From: Lysinibacillus piscis
GTDB lineage: Bacteria; Bacillota; Bacilli; Bacillales_A; Planococcaceae
Assembly: GCF_026012395.1 (NCBI RefSeq)
Contig: NZ_BRZA01000008.1
Coordinates: 1-64,000, forward strand
DNA length: 64,000 nucleotides
Direction: 5' to 3'
Shown: positions 9,195-18,507 of the stretch, in pieces
Numbering within the stretch: position 1 is the first letter of the stretch
How the letters are laid out: every line of letters begins with the position of its first letter
Translations under genes and position numbers: made by a program
Notes under the pieces: generated by a model
The model's input: the letters and a program-made list of their open reading frames with translations, nothing else
Databases searched by the model: none
What the model was told of the DNA's origin: nothing

Positions 9195-9998
9195 TTACTT
9201 TGTTGCTAATTGTAAAACTGCTTCTAATAGCTCCTTCGTAAATGCTTCTCCACTTTTTCTGGAATAGGTTGTATGTGGTAATGAACATTGTTGCATCTCT
9301 TGCACATCTCCATGATGAGGCGTATAAGCTATATCAGCGATTGCCATCATGCCATAGTCCAAAATGGAATCTCCTGCTGCTACGTGTAAATTATATGTAC
9401 CAAATTGTTCCTTCAAATACGTAACTGCTGCCTCCTTTGTTAGCACATGGGGCATTATATATAATTTCCGACCATGTAGTAACACATACCATCCTTGCTC
9501 TGCCAATTGTTGCGTAATGGTTTGTAGCTCATCTAGTTGAAGAGCTTCTCTATCTATATAATGTACAGCAAATAAGTAATCTACATACTCGGAACGCTGT
9601 AGCCATCGACTTGATTGAAAAGCTTGAAATTGTTTTTCCATAGCTGCATGAGATATAGCTGAATCCTCTATTCGTTGACGTAATAGCTTTTCCCATGTTG
9701 CATCTGGTTGACCATCTATTAATATTGTACCGCCATTACTCGTAATCGCAAAAGTAGGCTGTAATTCTTTCATCAAACCAATACGTTCATATAAATGGCG
9801 TGCACGTGTCGTGACAGGTACAAATTGTGTGCACTGCCTTACTTGTTGCAATAAAGGAATCGTAGCCTCTGTCATCATACTTAAAGGTGCTTGCTCTTTA
9901 TATTCTACAACAATTGTATTGGTCGCTGGTGGGTATCGATGAAACATACGATTCGAATAAATAAGTGTTCGATCTAAATCCGATGTAAATAATAGCAT
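9195..9998 (-). CDS. HAD-superfamily hydrolase of the Ter metabolite module
   Basis: A 267-residue HAD phosphatase. Motif I is SDLDRTLIYS, so the nucleophile is D7 and the acid/base D9; motif II is VTTR and motif IV is AAGDSILDYG. A Cof-type cap region sits between II and IV. In the Ter pathway predicted by Anantharaman and colleagues, an enzyme of this kind is proposed to dephosphorylate a nucleoside-like intermediate. That role is inference from gene neighbourhood; the fold and active site are clear. Confidence 0.85.
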   Translation of the reverse strand: MLLFTSDLDRTLIYSNRMFHRYPPATNTIVVEYKEQAPLSMMTEATIPLLQQVRQCTQFVPVTTRARHLYERIGLMKELQPTFAITSNGGTILIDGQPDATWEKLLRQRIEDSAISHAAMEKQFQAFQSSRWLQRSEYVDYLFAVHYIDREALQLDELQTITQQLAEQGWYVLLHGRKLYIMPHVLTKEAAVTYLKEQFGTYNLHVAAGDSILDYGMMAIADIAYTPHHGDVQEMQQCSLPHTTYSRKSGEAFTKELLEAVLQLATK

Positions 9999-10008
9999 AC
10001 CCTTCCTC

Positions 10009-11097
10009 CTACAATTCCTTAATTAAGCCACAGCATGCATAAGCCATATCCACATATTCCTCAACCTCTATATCTCGTTCCTTAGCTAATAATAAAATAG
10101 GCTGTAGTTCATTGATGTACTGCGGATTAATTAAAATTTTCCACGGTACACGTCGCAATAACACACGTGTCGTTTCACCAATACCAGGCTTAATGAAATG
10201 GCTATTGTGAATTTCAAACGTTTGCTGGATTTTTTGAATGTCCTGCATTCCTTGCCATGTAATAGTTCCTTGCTCTAACGTATGTTGTTGCACTGCTTGC
10301 TGTACCTTTTCAAAATAGGCTGTAATACGATTAAGATAAAAATTAGAGACATCTACATCCTGTAGTTCTACATAATATTTAGCTCCATGAAAATCATCTG
10401 CAGCCAATAAATTCGTGTTCAACACGGTGCGGCTAACCAAGCCTGAAACGGTTGCATTTAAACAAGCAGAGGGAATTAAAAAATCTGTACGTGTGCCAAA
10501 AATAGTCGCACAATGACCGGGATCTGCAAGAACTGCTAATGCCGCATCCAATTTGTCCTCGTAGCGAGCATTCCACTTATTACATGAGGCTAACAATTCC
10601 TGTGTAATCGCCCCTTTACCTGTCCAGCCATCAATAAATTGAATACTCGCCTGTGGATGCTGTGCAAATATGTAACGAATTGCTGTTTCATCAATGCCCT
10701 TCCCACGAATAATCGATATCGAATAATGCGGTATATTGATATGATGATAGATGTACAAATAACGTTTGAGTAAAATACCTACAGGTGTACCTGCTCTTGC
10801 TAAACTCACTAACACTAATCGCTCGACATCATGTCTGTCAGCAATTTGCCGTGCTACCACGCCAATAGCTACTGCCACACGCTCTGCATGGGATTCCAAT
10901 GTGTTATAAAATAGCTTCATATAGGCTGTAGTTGGTTGATATTCGACAGGTAACATTTCAGAGTAATGAGTACCTGCTTGAATCAGTTGCTCACGCTTAT
11001 CATTTGTAATCTCTAATGCTGCATTACTTAGGTCACGTAATAAAAAAGTGACATCCTCTGCTACATAACTGCCCATTTGATCAGGCTGTTTCATCAT
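10009..11097 (-). CDS. StiP-family PRTase-like protein with C-terminal Pelota-type domain
   Basis: A 362-residue protein of the family often labelled 'cysteine protease StiP' (PF11202 with PF15608). Visible hallmarks are SYVAEDVTFLLRDL at the start, VSLARAGTPVGILLKR, and IDGWTGKGAI, which resembles a phosphoribosyltransferase PRPP loop. The C-terminal part (from about residue 280) resembles the Pelota RNA-binding-like domain. The start overlaps the upstream gene by 17 bases, with GGAGG 5 bases upstream. The protease label comes from the family name; a PRTase role fits the conserved motifs and neighbours better. Confidence 0.8.
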   Translation of the reverse strand: MMKQPDQMGSYVAEDVTFLLRDLSNAALEITNDKREQLIQAGTHYSEMLPVEYQPTTAYMKLFYNTLESHAERVAVAIGVVARQIADRHDVERLVLVSLARAGTPVGILLKRYLYIYHHINIPHYSISIIRGKGIDETAIRYIFAQHPQASIQFIDGWTGKGAITQELLASCNKWNARYEDKLDAALAVLADPGHCATIFGTRTDFLIPSACLNATVSGLVSRTVLNTNLLAADDFHGAKYYVELQDVDVSNFYLNRITAYFEKVQQAVQQHTLEQGTITWQGMQDIQKIQQTFEIHNSHFIKPGIGETTRVLLRRVPWKILINPQYINELQPILLLAKERDIEVEEYVDMAYACCGLIKEL

Positions 11098-12424
11098 GAA
11101 TTCCTCCCGTCATACATACGACATGTATCGTGGCTGTACTAACCGATTGTAGTGCACTTACAGTTTGAGCTACTATCTCTTTATTGGCTATACGTTCAAC
11201 AATTAGGAAAAGTTCCGAATATGGACGATTTTGTATATTGTATAAATAATTGACGATGCCATTATTCTCTGGGCTATCAAAGGCAATCTTCTCTTTGATT
11301 GTATATTCTTCTTTATTTGTACAGTAAATCGGACTACGAGTTGTTGATTGGAAATAGACTTGATCTCCGAGTGTAGCAGCAATTTGCATCGGTACATACA
11401 TAAATTCTCCTGTGCCAATGACTAATGCTGGCCCTGTCGTTCGCAACTTTTTCAATTGCTCCGCTACTTTTATACATGTTTCTTTTTGTAGCCGTTGCTG
11501 TGGCGCTGTTAATAAAAATCGACCTGTTGCTACTAAATAAGGTTGTTGGTTTTCTGTACCATTCTCTGCGATAGAACGATAATGTAATTTGTCCATAGGT
11601 TCTTCTATGTCAATCAATTCCTGTTGTTGTATATCATGCCTAATGTGTTGAGGTTGTGGCACTGTTAAAACAGGCTCCCCCTGACAATGAAAATAGCCTC
11701 GCATAAGTGCTAAAAAATGAATTTCTATATCCCATTGCTGCTCCAATTGCATAAAATAAGCCTGCTGCTGTTCAGAACGCCAATCTAAAATCGACAATAC
11801 CGTATAATGCTTAACATGTGGAAATTTCTTTCTAAGTGTTTCCACAATATTAATAATCGTATTTCCAGTTGTAATTTCATCATCAATCAACACAATGCGT
11901 TGTGCCTGCATGAGTCGTTCAGGCTCTACTGCATAGATACGATGGCTCGTAGCATGTGAATGTTCCTCCTCAAATGTCACAAATGGTTCGATATCAGGTA
12001 AAAACTCTCTTGTTGTATGAATATACATGGCATTTTCACAAAATGTATCAAATACAGCATGCCCTAAAGCAGTAGCTGTTTCAGCAAAGCCAATAAAAAG
12101 AGTTGCTTCTGGTAATTGGAATGCTGGCTGAAATGCAAATAATCCCTCTTTCAATGCTTGTGCCAGTAAAACAGCTTCCTCAACCTCTTGTCCAAGCCGT
12201 TGCTGATAATACATAGTTGCAAGCAATGCCCCTGTTAATAAAGGAATTTGTGGACGCACCGCCAAATGCTTGCCAAGTACAGTACTCACAAATAAAAACT
12301 GCCTTTTTTTATTAATACGTGCTGCCATTTGAAACAAATCAGTAGGTGCAAACAAATACGGATTATGTGTCACAGTAATATCTATCTCATAGTTTGGTAA
12401 AATTGTGTATTTATTTTTCTGCAT
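11081..12424 (-). CDS. phosphoribosyltransferase (PRTase_2) with C-terminal TRSP domain
   Basis: A 447-residue protein. The N-terminal half is a type I phosphoribosyltransferase with a clear PRPP-binding loop, IVLIDDEITTGNT (about residues 178-190). The C-terminal half (from about 300) matches the TRSP domain that accompanies this family. It overlaps the HpcH gene by 14 bases and the StiP gene by 17, so the three are translationally coupled. In the proposed pathway it would attach a ribose-phosphate to an unknown base-like compound; substrate and product are unknown. Confidence 0.82.
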   Translation of the reverse strand: MQKNKYTILPNYEIDITVTHNPYLFAPTDLFQMAARINKKRQFLFVSTVLGKHLAVRPQIPLLTGALLATMYYQQRLGQEVEEAVLLAQALKEGLFAFQPAFQLPEATLFIGFAETATALGHAVFDTFCENAMYIHTTREFLPDIEPFVTFEEEHSHATSHRIYAVEPERLMQAQRIVLIDDEITTGNTIINIVETLRKKFPHVKHYTVLSILDWRSEQQQAYFMQLEQQWDIEIHFLALMRGYFHCQGEPVLTVPQPQHIRHDIQQQELIDIEEPMDKLHYRSIAENGTENQQPYLVATGRFLLTAPQQRLQKETCIKVAEQLKKLRTTGPALVIGTGEFMYVPMQIAATLGDQVYFQSTTRSPIYCTNKEEYTIKEKIAFDSPENNGIVNYLYNIQNRPYSELFLIVERIANKEIVAQTVSALQSVSTATIHVVCMTGGIHDETA

Positions 12425-13523
12425 ACTTAGATTCTCCTACCTCCTCATATTTCAACAGTGCTGTCTGCTCTACAGATTCATGCAAAACACCATAAATACG
12501 AGCTAAATGCATGATTTTTTGTGCCCATCTCATATGTGGCTTAATTTCATTCATTTTATTAGCATTATAGCTTTTGAAAACACCTTGTTGCCCATCATTT
12601 CTTTCCACAATATCGCAAGCATCCATATAATCTTCATATGAAACTGCATAAAGTGCTTGTACAATGCGAATATGGCTTGGGTGAATAATCGTTTTCCCTA
12701 ATAAGCCATTTTGTTTATCTAATATAACTTCCTTCATTAACCCCTCTGTAACAGTATTTTTTGCATGCAGGTATTCCCATACAGGTCCAGAAATAACAAA
12801 GCCGTCTTCCTCACGCCCTAAAACATTGACAATGTCGGCAATACAATCTTGCATCATCCCAATATCGTAAATGGTTGCATCCATTTGACGACGAATACCA
12901 TAAATACCACAAAAATCAGTAGCACCTATGCGTACATTCAATACACGCTCTCGATGTTGTTGCAAAATCTGTTTGACTGCACATAATGCGTCCATACGTG
13001 ATTCTTTATAAATAATTTCTCTGCTTTCTAAAATAGGCATCCCGTATAAAGTAAGCTCATATTGCTCAATAATTTGCTCCAATACAGTAAAATAGGCTTG
13101 CCCATTCGTAGCAGTAAACTTTGGGAAAACATAGCCTGTCAATACTTTCTGTTGCTCTCCCAATGCCGTCGCTAAAAGTTGTAGTTGTTCCACACTGCGC
13201 ACACGAATAAAAATCAGTGGTAACTGTTCAGCAGTAATTTCTTGTCCACAATAGAGCGTATAAAGTTGCCTAATATCTCGCACTACCTTTTCTTCGCATG
13301 CCACCACCTCTTTGTCCCCTACAGCATCTTCTAAATCAATAACAAAAGAAGTCAAATTCGGATATTTTCGAGATTGAACCATCTCTACAATTGACGGCAT
13401 TGATGCAGGCATATACAAAGTCGCCCCAAGTGCATAAGCTAAAATCGCTGGCGCATCCCATTTCGTAAACGATTGTGGCTGCTGATAAAAAACAGTGTTA
13501 GCTGCTGTTGAAAAATATTGCAT
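12411..13523 (-). CDS. HpcH/HpaI-type C-C bond lyase of the Ter metabolite module
   Basis: A 370-residue protein of the HpcH/HpaI aldolase-citrate lyase group (PF15617). It has the TIM-barrel hallmarks of the superfamily: LYMPAS near residue 36, FVIDLEDAVGD with acidic metal or CoA-site residues, IRVRS, and PILESREI. It would make or break a C-C bond on an oxo-acid. It is the first gene after a strong hairpin terminator, with only about 35 bases between the hairpin and its ATG, so its expression probably depends on read-through from terC. Confidence 0.82.
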   Translation of the reverse strand: MQYFSTAANTVFYQQPQSFTKWDAPAILAYALGATLYMPASMPSIVEMVQSRKYPNLTSFVIDLEDAVGDKEVVACEEKVVRDIRQLYTLYCGQEITAEQLPLIFIRVRSVEQLQLLATALGEQQKVLTGYVFPKFTATNGQAYFTVLEQIIEQYELTLYGMPILESREIIYKESRMDALCAVKQILQQHRERVLNVRIGATDFCGIYGIRRQMDATIYDIGMMQDCIADIVNVLGREEDGFVISGPVWEYLHAKNTVTEGLMKEVILDKQNGLLGKTIIHPSHIRIVQALYAVSYEDYMDACDIVERNDGQQGVFKSYNANKMNEIKPHMRWAQKIMHLARIYGVLHESVEQTALLKYEEVGESKYAEK

Positions 13524-13549
13524 AAAACGTTCTTCCTTTCTTCATCCTT

Positions 13550-13597
13550 ATGAAAAAACACTGTGCCAGCCTGCTTGAAGCAAACTGACACAGTGCC
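13550..13597 (-). terminator. intra-cluster terminator between terC and the lyase gene
   Basis: On the minus strand CACTGTG (plus 13589-13595) pairs with CACAGTG (plus 13559-13565), an inner CAG/CTG extends it, and TTTTTT follows. It lies between the terC stop and the next ATG, inside what otherwise looks like one operon. Confidence 0.8.
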
Positions 13598-13600
13598 TTG

Positions 13601-14347
13601 TTATGCAGCTGTTTTCTTCTTTAGTTTATGGACAATAAATGTCGCTACAAATGCCACGATTAAAATGGCGAAGAATGCTTCATGTGATAAATGGAATCCA
13701 AAAACACTCGCAAACATTTTTAATGCAATAATCGCAATTAAAATATACGCAGTTGTTTCTAGCTCGGGTACACGTTCAATCAATGTTAAAAATACACCAG
13801 CGATTGTTCGCATCATAATAATTCCTAATATACCACCTAATAATAGAACCCATACTTGATCTGAAATCGCAAATGCTGCTAATATGGAATCCACTGAAAA
13901 GGCAATATCCATCAATTCAACTGAAATAACGGTTGCCCAAAACGTACCAAACACACGAACTAACAAGCCAGCTTTCTTAAATTCTTTTCCTTCATCCTCG
14001 TCACCGCCACGATTTTTAAAATGCATAATGGCTAGCCACAGTAAATAGGTCGCACCAATTACTTTCACAATGGCGAATTTAACTAAGTAGACCCCAATAC
14101 CAATAAAGATGAATCGAAAGAAGTATGCACCGAACATACCATACATCAGTGCTTTTTTCCGCTGACGAGCTGGAAGATGCTTCACAAGCACCGCTAATAC
14201 TAATGCATTATCCGCAGAAAGCAAACCTTCCATTATAATTAATGAAAAGATAAGCCCCCAAGCTACAGGGTCTGTCAATACTTCTCCCCACATCTGCCAG
14301 TCAAAAAACTGCGCATATGTATTTAATATTTCACGAATAATGTCCAA
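13601..14347 (-). CDS. yceF: TerC family membrane protein (YceF/MeeF type)
   Basis: A 248-residue integral membrane protein with about seven helices. The conserved acidic motifs EGLLSADNALVLAVLV (helix 1) and ELMDIAFSVDSILAAFA are both present; these Asp residues are thought to bind metal. B. subtilis YceF (MeeF) and YkoY (MeeY) export Mn2+ that metallates secreted enzymes, so manganese is the best guess. It lies downstream of three TerD genes as in the B. subtilis yceCDEF cluster. No yybP-ykoY riboswitch precedes it. A terminator follows immediately. Confidence 0.88.
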   Translation of the reverse strand: MDIIREILNTYAQFFDWQMWGEVLTDPVAWGLIFSLIIMEGLLSADNALVLAVLVKHLPARQRKKALMYGMFGAYFFRFIFIGIGVYLVKFAIVKVIGATYLLWLAIMHFKNRGGDEDEGKEFKKAGLLVRVFGTFWATVISVELMDIAFSVDSILAAFAISDQVWVLLLGGILGIIMMRTIAGVFLTLIERVPELETTAYILIAIIALKMFASVFGFHLSHEAFFAILIVAFVATFIVHKLKKKTAA

Positions 14348-14378
14348 TCATATTCCTCCATTACGTGACAGTTAACTG

Positions 14379-14954
14379 TTACTGTAACCCGTAAGCATTT
14401 ACTAATGCAGCTAAGCCACCTTGATAGCCTGATCCAACCGCTGCAAATTTCCATTCTCCATTATTACGATATAGTTCACAGAACACAACTGCCGTTTCAA
14501 TGCTGAAATCTTCACCTAAATCGTAACGTAGCACTTCAGCACCTGTATCCTCATTTGTCAGTCGAACATAGGCATTTAACACTTGCCCAAAATTTTGTCT
14601 GCGTCCCTCTGCATCATAAATAGTTACAGTCACTACGATTTTGTCAATTTGAGGAGATACTTGCTTTAAATTAACAAGAATTTTTTCATCATCTCCATCG
14701 CCCTCACCAGTACGGTTATCGCCTGTATGCACAACAGATTGATCTACGCTTGCCAAATTATTGTAAAAGATAAAGTCTTGTTCATTACGGCATTTTCCAG
14801 AGGCATCTAGTAAAAAAACAGAGGCATCTAAGTCAAAATCTTGCCCACCATCGAATTGTTTTACATCCCAGCCCAAGCCAATACCTACATTGTTTAAACT
14901 AGGATCTTGTTTCGTTAAATCAATACGTTGTCCTTTACTTAACTGAATAGCCAC
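14379..14954 (-). CDS. TerD family protein 3
   Basis: A 191-residue cytoplasmic TerD-domain protein. It has the GLGWDV start, [11 protein letters not shown] and [15 protein letters not shown], whose acidic residues form the Ca2+-binding sites in characterised TerD proteins. It is a paralogue of the two genes upstream, with 27 bases between it and the second copy. TerD proteins are implicated in tellurite, phage and envelope stress; how they act is unknown. B. subtilis yceC, yceD and yceE are the equivalents; I cannot assign which is which. Confidence 0.88.
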   Translation of the reverse strand: MAIQLSKGQRIDLTKQDPSLNNVGIGLGWDVKQFDGGQDFDLDASVFLLDASGKCRNEQDFIFYNNLASVDQSVVHTGDNRTGEGDGDDEKILVNLKQVSPQIDKIVVTVTIYDAEGRRQNFGQVLNAYVRLTNEDTGAEVLRYDLGEDFSIETAVVFCELYRNNGEWKFAAVGSGYQGGLAALVNAYGLQ

Positions 14955-14981
14955 GATTAAAAATCTCCCTTCAATGATATA

Positions 14982-15563
14982 TTAGTTGACAGCTAAGCCA
15001 TAGTCACTACAAAGTGCAGCTAATCCACCTTGGTAGCCAGCGCCAATTGCATTGAATTTCCATTCTCCATTATGGCGATATAATTCACCAACCACAATTG
15101 CTGTTTCAATACTAAAATCTTCACCTAAATCATAACGAATTAGCTCTTCATTTGTTGCTTCATTGACAATACGAATGTATGCGTTAGATACCATACCAAA
15201 GTTTTGATTACGTGTATCCGCATCATGGATTGTTACAGTGAACGCTAGTCGTTGGATATGTGCTGGTACTTCTGCTAGTGATACTTTCACAACCTCATCA
15301 TCCCCATCACCAACACCTGTTAAATTGTCACCTGAATGGACAACAGAACCATTACCGCCTGTCGTATTATTATAGAAAATAAAGTCATTTTGATCGGCTA
15401 CTTTTCCTGTATCGGCAAGTAAAAAGATAGACGAATCTAAATCAAAATCATTACCACCATCATATTTATTTGTATCCCAGCCTAAACCAACAACTACATT
15501 TTTCAACCCTGGGTTTGTTTTTGTTAAATCAACCTTTTGTCCTTTTTGCAATGAAATAGCCAT
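14982..15563 (-). CDS. TerD family protein 2
   Basis: A 193-residue TerD-domain protein with [24 protein letters not shown] and [15 protein letters not shown], so both acidic Ca2+-site clusters are intact. It is the middle of three tandem paralogues and is most similar by eye to the third copy, especially in the FSIETAI(V)V...[11 protein letters not shown] region. It has its own good ribosome binding site and is probably co-transcribed with both neighbours. Confidence 0.88.
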   Translation of the reverse strand: MAISLQKGQKVDLTKTNPGLKNVVVGLGWDTNKYDGGNDFDLDSSIFLLADTGKVADQNDFIFYNNTTGGNGSVVHSGDNLTGVGDGDDEVVKVSLAEVPAHIQRLAFTVTIHDADTRNQNFGMVSNAYIRIVNEATNEELIRYDLGEDFSIETAIVVGELYRHNGEWKFNAIGAGYQGGLAALCSDYGLAVN

Positions 15564-15588
15564 ACTATTATTCCTCCTCTAGTTTTAA

Positions 15589-16206
15589 TTATTGATAGCG
15601 TCTGACAACATCGCCAAGTTTTAAATCATTTGTACCTGAGCCTACCGCTGCAAATTTCCACTCTGTTTCATGACGGTAAATTTCACCACAAATAAGTGAT
15701 GTTAAATTAGAATAATCATCTGTTAAACTGTAGCGAATCAACTCATTATTTGTACGATCATCATAGACACGAATATACGCATTTTGAATCATGCCAAAGT
15801 GTTGGTTACGTCCAGCCGCATCATAAATATTCACCACAAATACTAATTTATTATATGCTGATGGTACAGCCGATAAGTCAATTGTAATTACTTCATCGTC
15901 GCCATCACCATCACCTGTTAAATTATCGCCTGAATGTTGCACAGAGCCACAATTACTTGTTAGCTTACCAAAGTAAATAACATCTTCTCCAGCTACAATT
16001 TTATCATCCCGTAGCATCAATACAGAAGCATCACAGTCAATATTGCGTCCACTGCCACTATTACCGCCTGAGAACAAACCTCCTAAGAAGCCACCACTTT
16101 TCTTTTCAGCTACTGGGTCCCAGCCTAAACCAACTTTAATTTTTGTTAAGCCTGCGTTTCCTTTCGTTAAATCTACACGCTGCCCCTTTTGTAAATTAAT
16201 CGCCAA
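15589..16206 (-). CDS. TerD family protein 1 (first gene of the Ter cluster)
   Basis: A 205-residue TerD-domain protein read from a TTG at 16206 with GGAAGGG 8 bases upstream; the frame extends to 16305 but that part lacks a ribosome binding site and does not resemble TerD. Unlike its two paralogues it has a Gly/Ser-rich insert (about residues 30-50) before DCDASVLML. The acidic [15 protein letters not shown] site is intact. It is first in the cluster, so the main promoter should lie in 16210-16340; I see no convincing SigB site there and only a weak SigA-like one. Confidence 0.85.
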   Translation of the reverse strand: MAINLQKGQRVDLTKGNAGLTKIKVGLGWDPVAEKKSGGFLGGLFSGGNSGSGRNIDCDASVLMLRDDKIVAGEDVIYFGKLTSNCGSVQHSGDNLTGDGDGDDEVITIDLSAVPSAYNKLVFVVNIYDAAGRNQHFGMIQNAYIRVYDDRTNNELIRYSLTDDYSNLTSLICGEIYRHETEWKFAAVGSGTNDLKLGDVVRRYQ

Positions 16207-16343
16207 TGACAACACCCTTCCACTCGTTTTAGAATAGTAGAATCTTTGCAAAATTACTACTTTTCCTTCTATTTTTAGTCTAAAGTAATATGATATAAAA
16301 TTCAAATAATGGCTCTAGCAAGTTTTAAAAGTAATTAATTTAC

Positions 16344-16386
16344 ATTAAAAAAAGAGTTTCAAAGAATAGACTATTGAAACTCTTTC
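16344..16386 (-). terminator. terminator of the peptide ABC importer operon
   Basis: AAAGAGTTTCAA (16351-16362) pairs perfectly with TTGAAACTCTTT (16374-16385); on the minus strand a T run follows. It separates this operon from the Ter cluster. Confidence 0.85.
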
Positions 16387-16394
16387 CTATTAGA

Positions 16395-17288
16395 TTAGCT
16401 CTTCATTTTTGGATCAAGTGCATCACGCAAGCCGTCACCCATTAAGTTAAAGCCTAACACGGTTAACATAATCGCTAAACCTGGGAAAATCATTGTCCAT
16501 GGTGCATTCAATAAAAACTTACGAGCATCTGCTAGCATTTTTCCCCATTCAGGTGTAGGTGCTTGAGCGCCTAAGCCTAAAAATCCTAATGCTGCCGCCT
16601 CAATAATGGCTGTCGCAATTGCTAATGTACCTTGAACAATAATGGGTGTCATCGAGTTTGGCAAAATATGCGCAAATAAAATACGAGCATCGTGCATACC
16701 AATCGCTTTCGCCGCTACTATGTACTCCTCTTCTTTTACGCTCAATACTTTAGAGCGAATCAGGCGGCCAAAGTTTGGAATATTAATAATGGCAATTGCT
16801 ATAAGCGCATTTTGCAAAGATGGGCCAAGTACAGCTACTACCGCAATTGCTAATAAAATACTAGGGAATGCTAGCATAATATCAAAAATACGTGAAATAA
16901 TCATATCAACCCATTTTCCATAATAACCCGCAATAATACCCAAAAAACTACCAACAACAATGGATAAAATAACGGAAAAGAATCCTACCCACAATGAAAC
17001 ACGCGCACCATGAATAATACGAGATAAAATATCACGTCCAAAATCATCTGTGCCAAACCAATGCTCACTTGATGGTGCTAATAAACGCTTCGCTAAATCT
17101 TGCTCATTAATGCCCTGTGGCGCAATCCATGGACCAACAAGTGCTAAGAAAATGAAAAACAATACAATCCCTGCCCCCACTAAGGAGACTTTATTTTTTC
17201 TAAAACTACGCCAACCTTCTATCCATGGACCTGCTGCACGTTCACGATGTGGTGCTGCTTCTTTTTTGATGTCTACCGTTCCAGTCAT
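16395..17288 (-). CDS. peptide-type ABC importer permease (DppC/OppC family)
   Basis: A 297-residue inner-membrane permease with an N-terminal cytoplasmic stretch, one leader helix (about 33-53) and a five-helix BPD_transp_1 core. The cytoplasmic coupling loop EEEYIVAAKAIGMHDARILFAHILPN (split here: EEEYIVAAKAIG, then HILPN) is the EAA motif that contacts the ATPases. It is the last gene of the operon, 14 bases after the partner permease, with AGGAGGAG before its ATG. Substrates could be di- or oligopeptides, or nickel; sequence alone does not decide. Confidence 0.85.
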   Translation of the reverse strand: MTGTVDIKKEAAPHRERAAGPWIEGWRSFRKNKVSLVGAGIVLFFIFLALVGPWIAPQGINEQDLAKRLLAPSSEHWFGTDDFGRDILSRIIHGARVSLWVGFFSVILSIVVGSFLGIIAGYYGKWVDMIISRIFDIMLAFPSILLAIAVVAVLGPSLQNALIAIAIINIPNFGRLIRSKVLSVKEEEYIVAAKAIGMHDARILFAHILPNSMTPIIVQGTLAIATAIIEAAALGFLGLGAQAPTPEWGKMLADARKFLLNAPWTMIFPGLAIMLTVLGFNLMGDGLRDALDPKMKS

Positions 17289-17302
17289 GACCGCATCTCC
17301 TC

Positions 17303-18307
17303 CTATTTATACTTAATACGTGGGTCAACTACTGAATACAGCAAGTCCACGATTAAATTAATCATAATGAAAATAAAGGCAACAACTAAAATACCTGACT
17401 GAATAACAGGATAGTCACGGAAACCAATCGCATCATAAATGTAACGACCAATACCAGGCCAACTGAAAATCGTCTCTGTTAAAATCGCCCCACCAAGCAG
17501 TAAACCTGTTTGTAAGCCGATTACTGTCAATACAGGAATAATGGCATTTTTCAGTGCGTGTTTATAAATAACAATAAACATTTTTTGCCCTTTAGCACGA
17601 GCTGTACGCACATAATCAGAACGCATCACTTCAAGCATTGAGGAACGTGTAATTCTCGCAATAATGGCCATCGGAATCGTGGCTAATGCGATACCAGGTA
17701 AAATCAGTCGCTTTAATACCTCGATAAATTGATCGAAACGTCCTTGCAATAAAGTATCTACTAAATAAAAATGGGTAATGGCTGTTACAGGGTCTCGCAC
17801 ATCAGCACGTCCTGATGTTGGAAGCCAGCCAAGCTGATTACCAAACACCCACTGCTCCATTAAGCCTAACCAGAAAATTGGTACAGATACACCGATTAGC
17901 GCAATAACCATCGCTAAATAGTCAAACCATGAATTTTGAAACCATGCTGAAATAATTCCTGCATTCACACCGATAATAATAGCAATAATCATAGCAAACA
18001 AAGCTAGCTCTGCTGTCGCAGCTAAATATGGGAAAATTTCTTGTGATACAGGAACTTTCGTACGCAACGATACACCTAAATCTCCTTGGAAAATACCAGC
18101 TAAATAGTTAAAGTATTGCGTGTACCATGGTTTATTTAAACCAAGGCTTTCCGTCAATGCGGCAACTGCCTCTTTCGTTGCAAGCTGTCCTAAAATAACT
18201 TGTGCAGGGTTACCTGGAATCGCACGAATTAACATAAAAACAATAAATGTCATACCTAGTAAAACAGGGACTAATTGCAATAAACGTTTGCCCATATAGT
18301 TAATCAT
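17303..18307 (-). CDS. peptide-type ABC importer permease (DppB/OppB family)
   Basis: A 334-residue permease read from the ATG at 18307, which follows GAGAGGTG; a longer frame to 18352 lacks a good site. The first helix (about 9-30), a large external loop and the core with SDYVRTARAKG and KHALKNAIIPV (the EAA coupling loop) are typical of DppB/OppB. It pairs with the downstream DppC-type permease to form the channel. A terminator-like hairpin lies between it and the binding-protein gene upstream, so it is probably made at a lower level than that protein. Confidence 0.85.
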   Translation of the reverse strand: MINYMGKRLLQLVPVLLGMTFIVFMLIRAIPGNPAQVILGQLATKEAVAALTESLGLNKPWYTQYFNYLAGIFQGDLGVSLRTKVPVSQEIFPYLAATAELALFAMIIAIIIGVNAGIISAWFQNSWFDYLAMVIALIGVSVPIFWLGLMEQWVFGNQLGWLPTSGRADVRDPVTAITHFYLVDTLLQGRFDQFIEVLKRLILPGIALATIPMAIIARITRSSMLEVMRSDYVRTARAKGQKMFIVIYKHALKNAIIPVLTVIGLQTGLLLGGAILTETIFSWPGIGRYIYDAIGFRDYPVIQSGILVVAFIFIMINLIVDLLYSVVDPRIKYK

Positions 18308-18438
18308 GTGTTTCACCTCTCTGTTATTTTCTGAATATACTTTTATCATCAAAAGTATTGAAGTCTTTACCTATAGTGTAGAAAGGCTTTTTATCAAAAT
18401 ATGTGCTTGACTACACCATCCAAGAACATATTTTGACT

Positions 18439-18495
18439 AAAAAAATCTGCCAGACTTTCCACGGCTTACCCGCAGAAAAGCAAGCAGATTTTTTT
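18439..18495 (-). terminator. attenuator between binding protein and permease genes
   Basis: AAAAAAATCTGC (18439-18450) pairs with GCAGATTTTTTT (18484-18495) across a 33-base loop, within the ABC operon. A partial terminator here would give excess binding protein over permeases, a common arrangement. The position is seen; partial termination is inferred. Confidence 0.65.
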
Positions 18496-18507
18496 GTCAT
18501 TTTATAA

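Noticed and set aside
10009..11097. Cysteine protease function for the StiP-family protein
   Set aside because: The conserved motifs resemble a phosphoribosyltransferase loop, and I see no protease Cys/His pair that would justify naming it a protease.
13601..16206. yybP-ykoY manganese riboswitch before terC or the terD genes
   Set aside because: No matching conserved loops in the short gaps or the 16.2-16.34 kb leader.
16210..16340. SigB promoter (GTTT-N12-15-GGGTAT) before the Ter cluster
   Set aside because: No acceptable match on the minus strand; only a weak SigA-like TTGAAT-N17-TAGACT is present.
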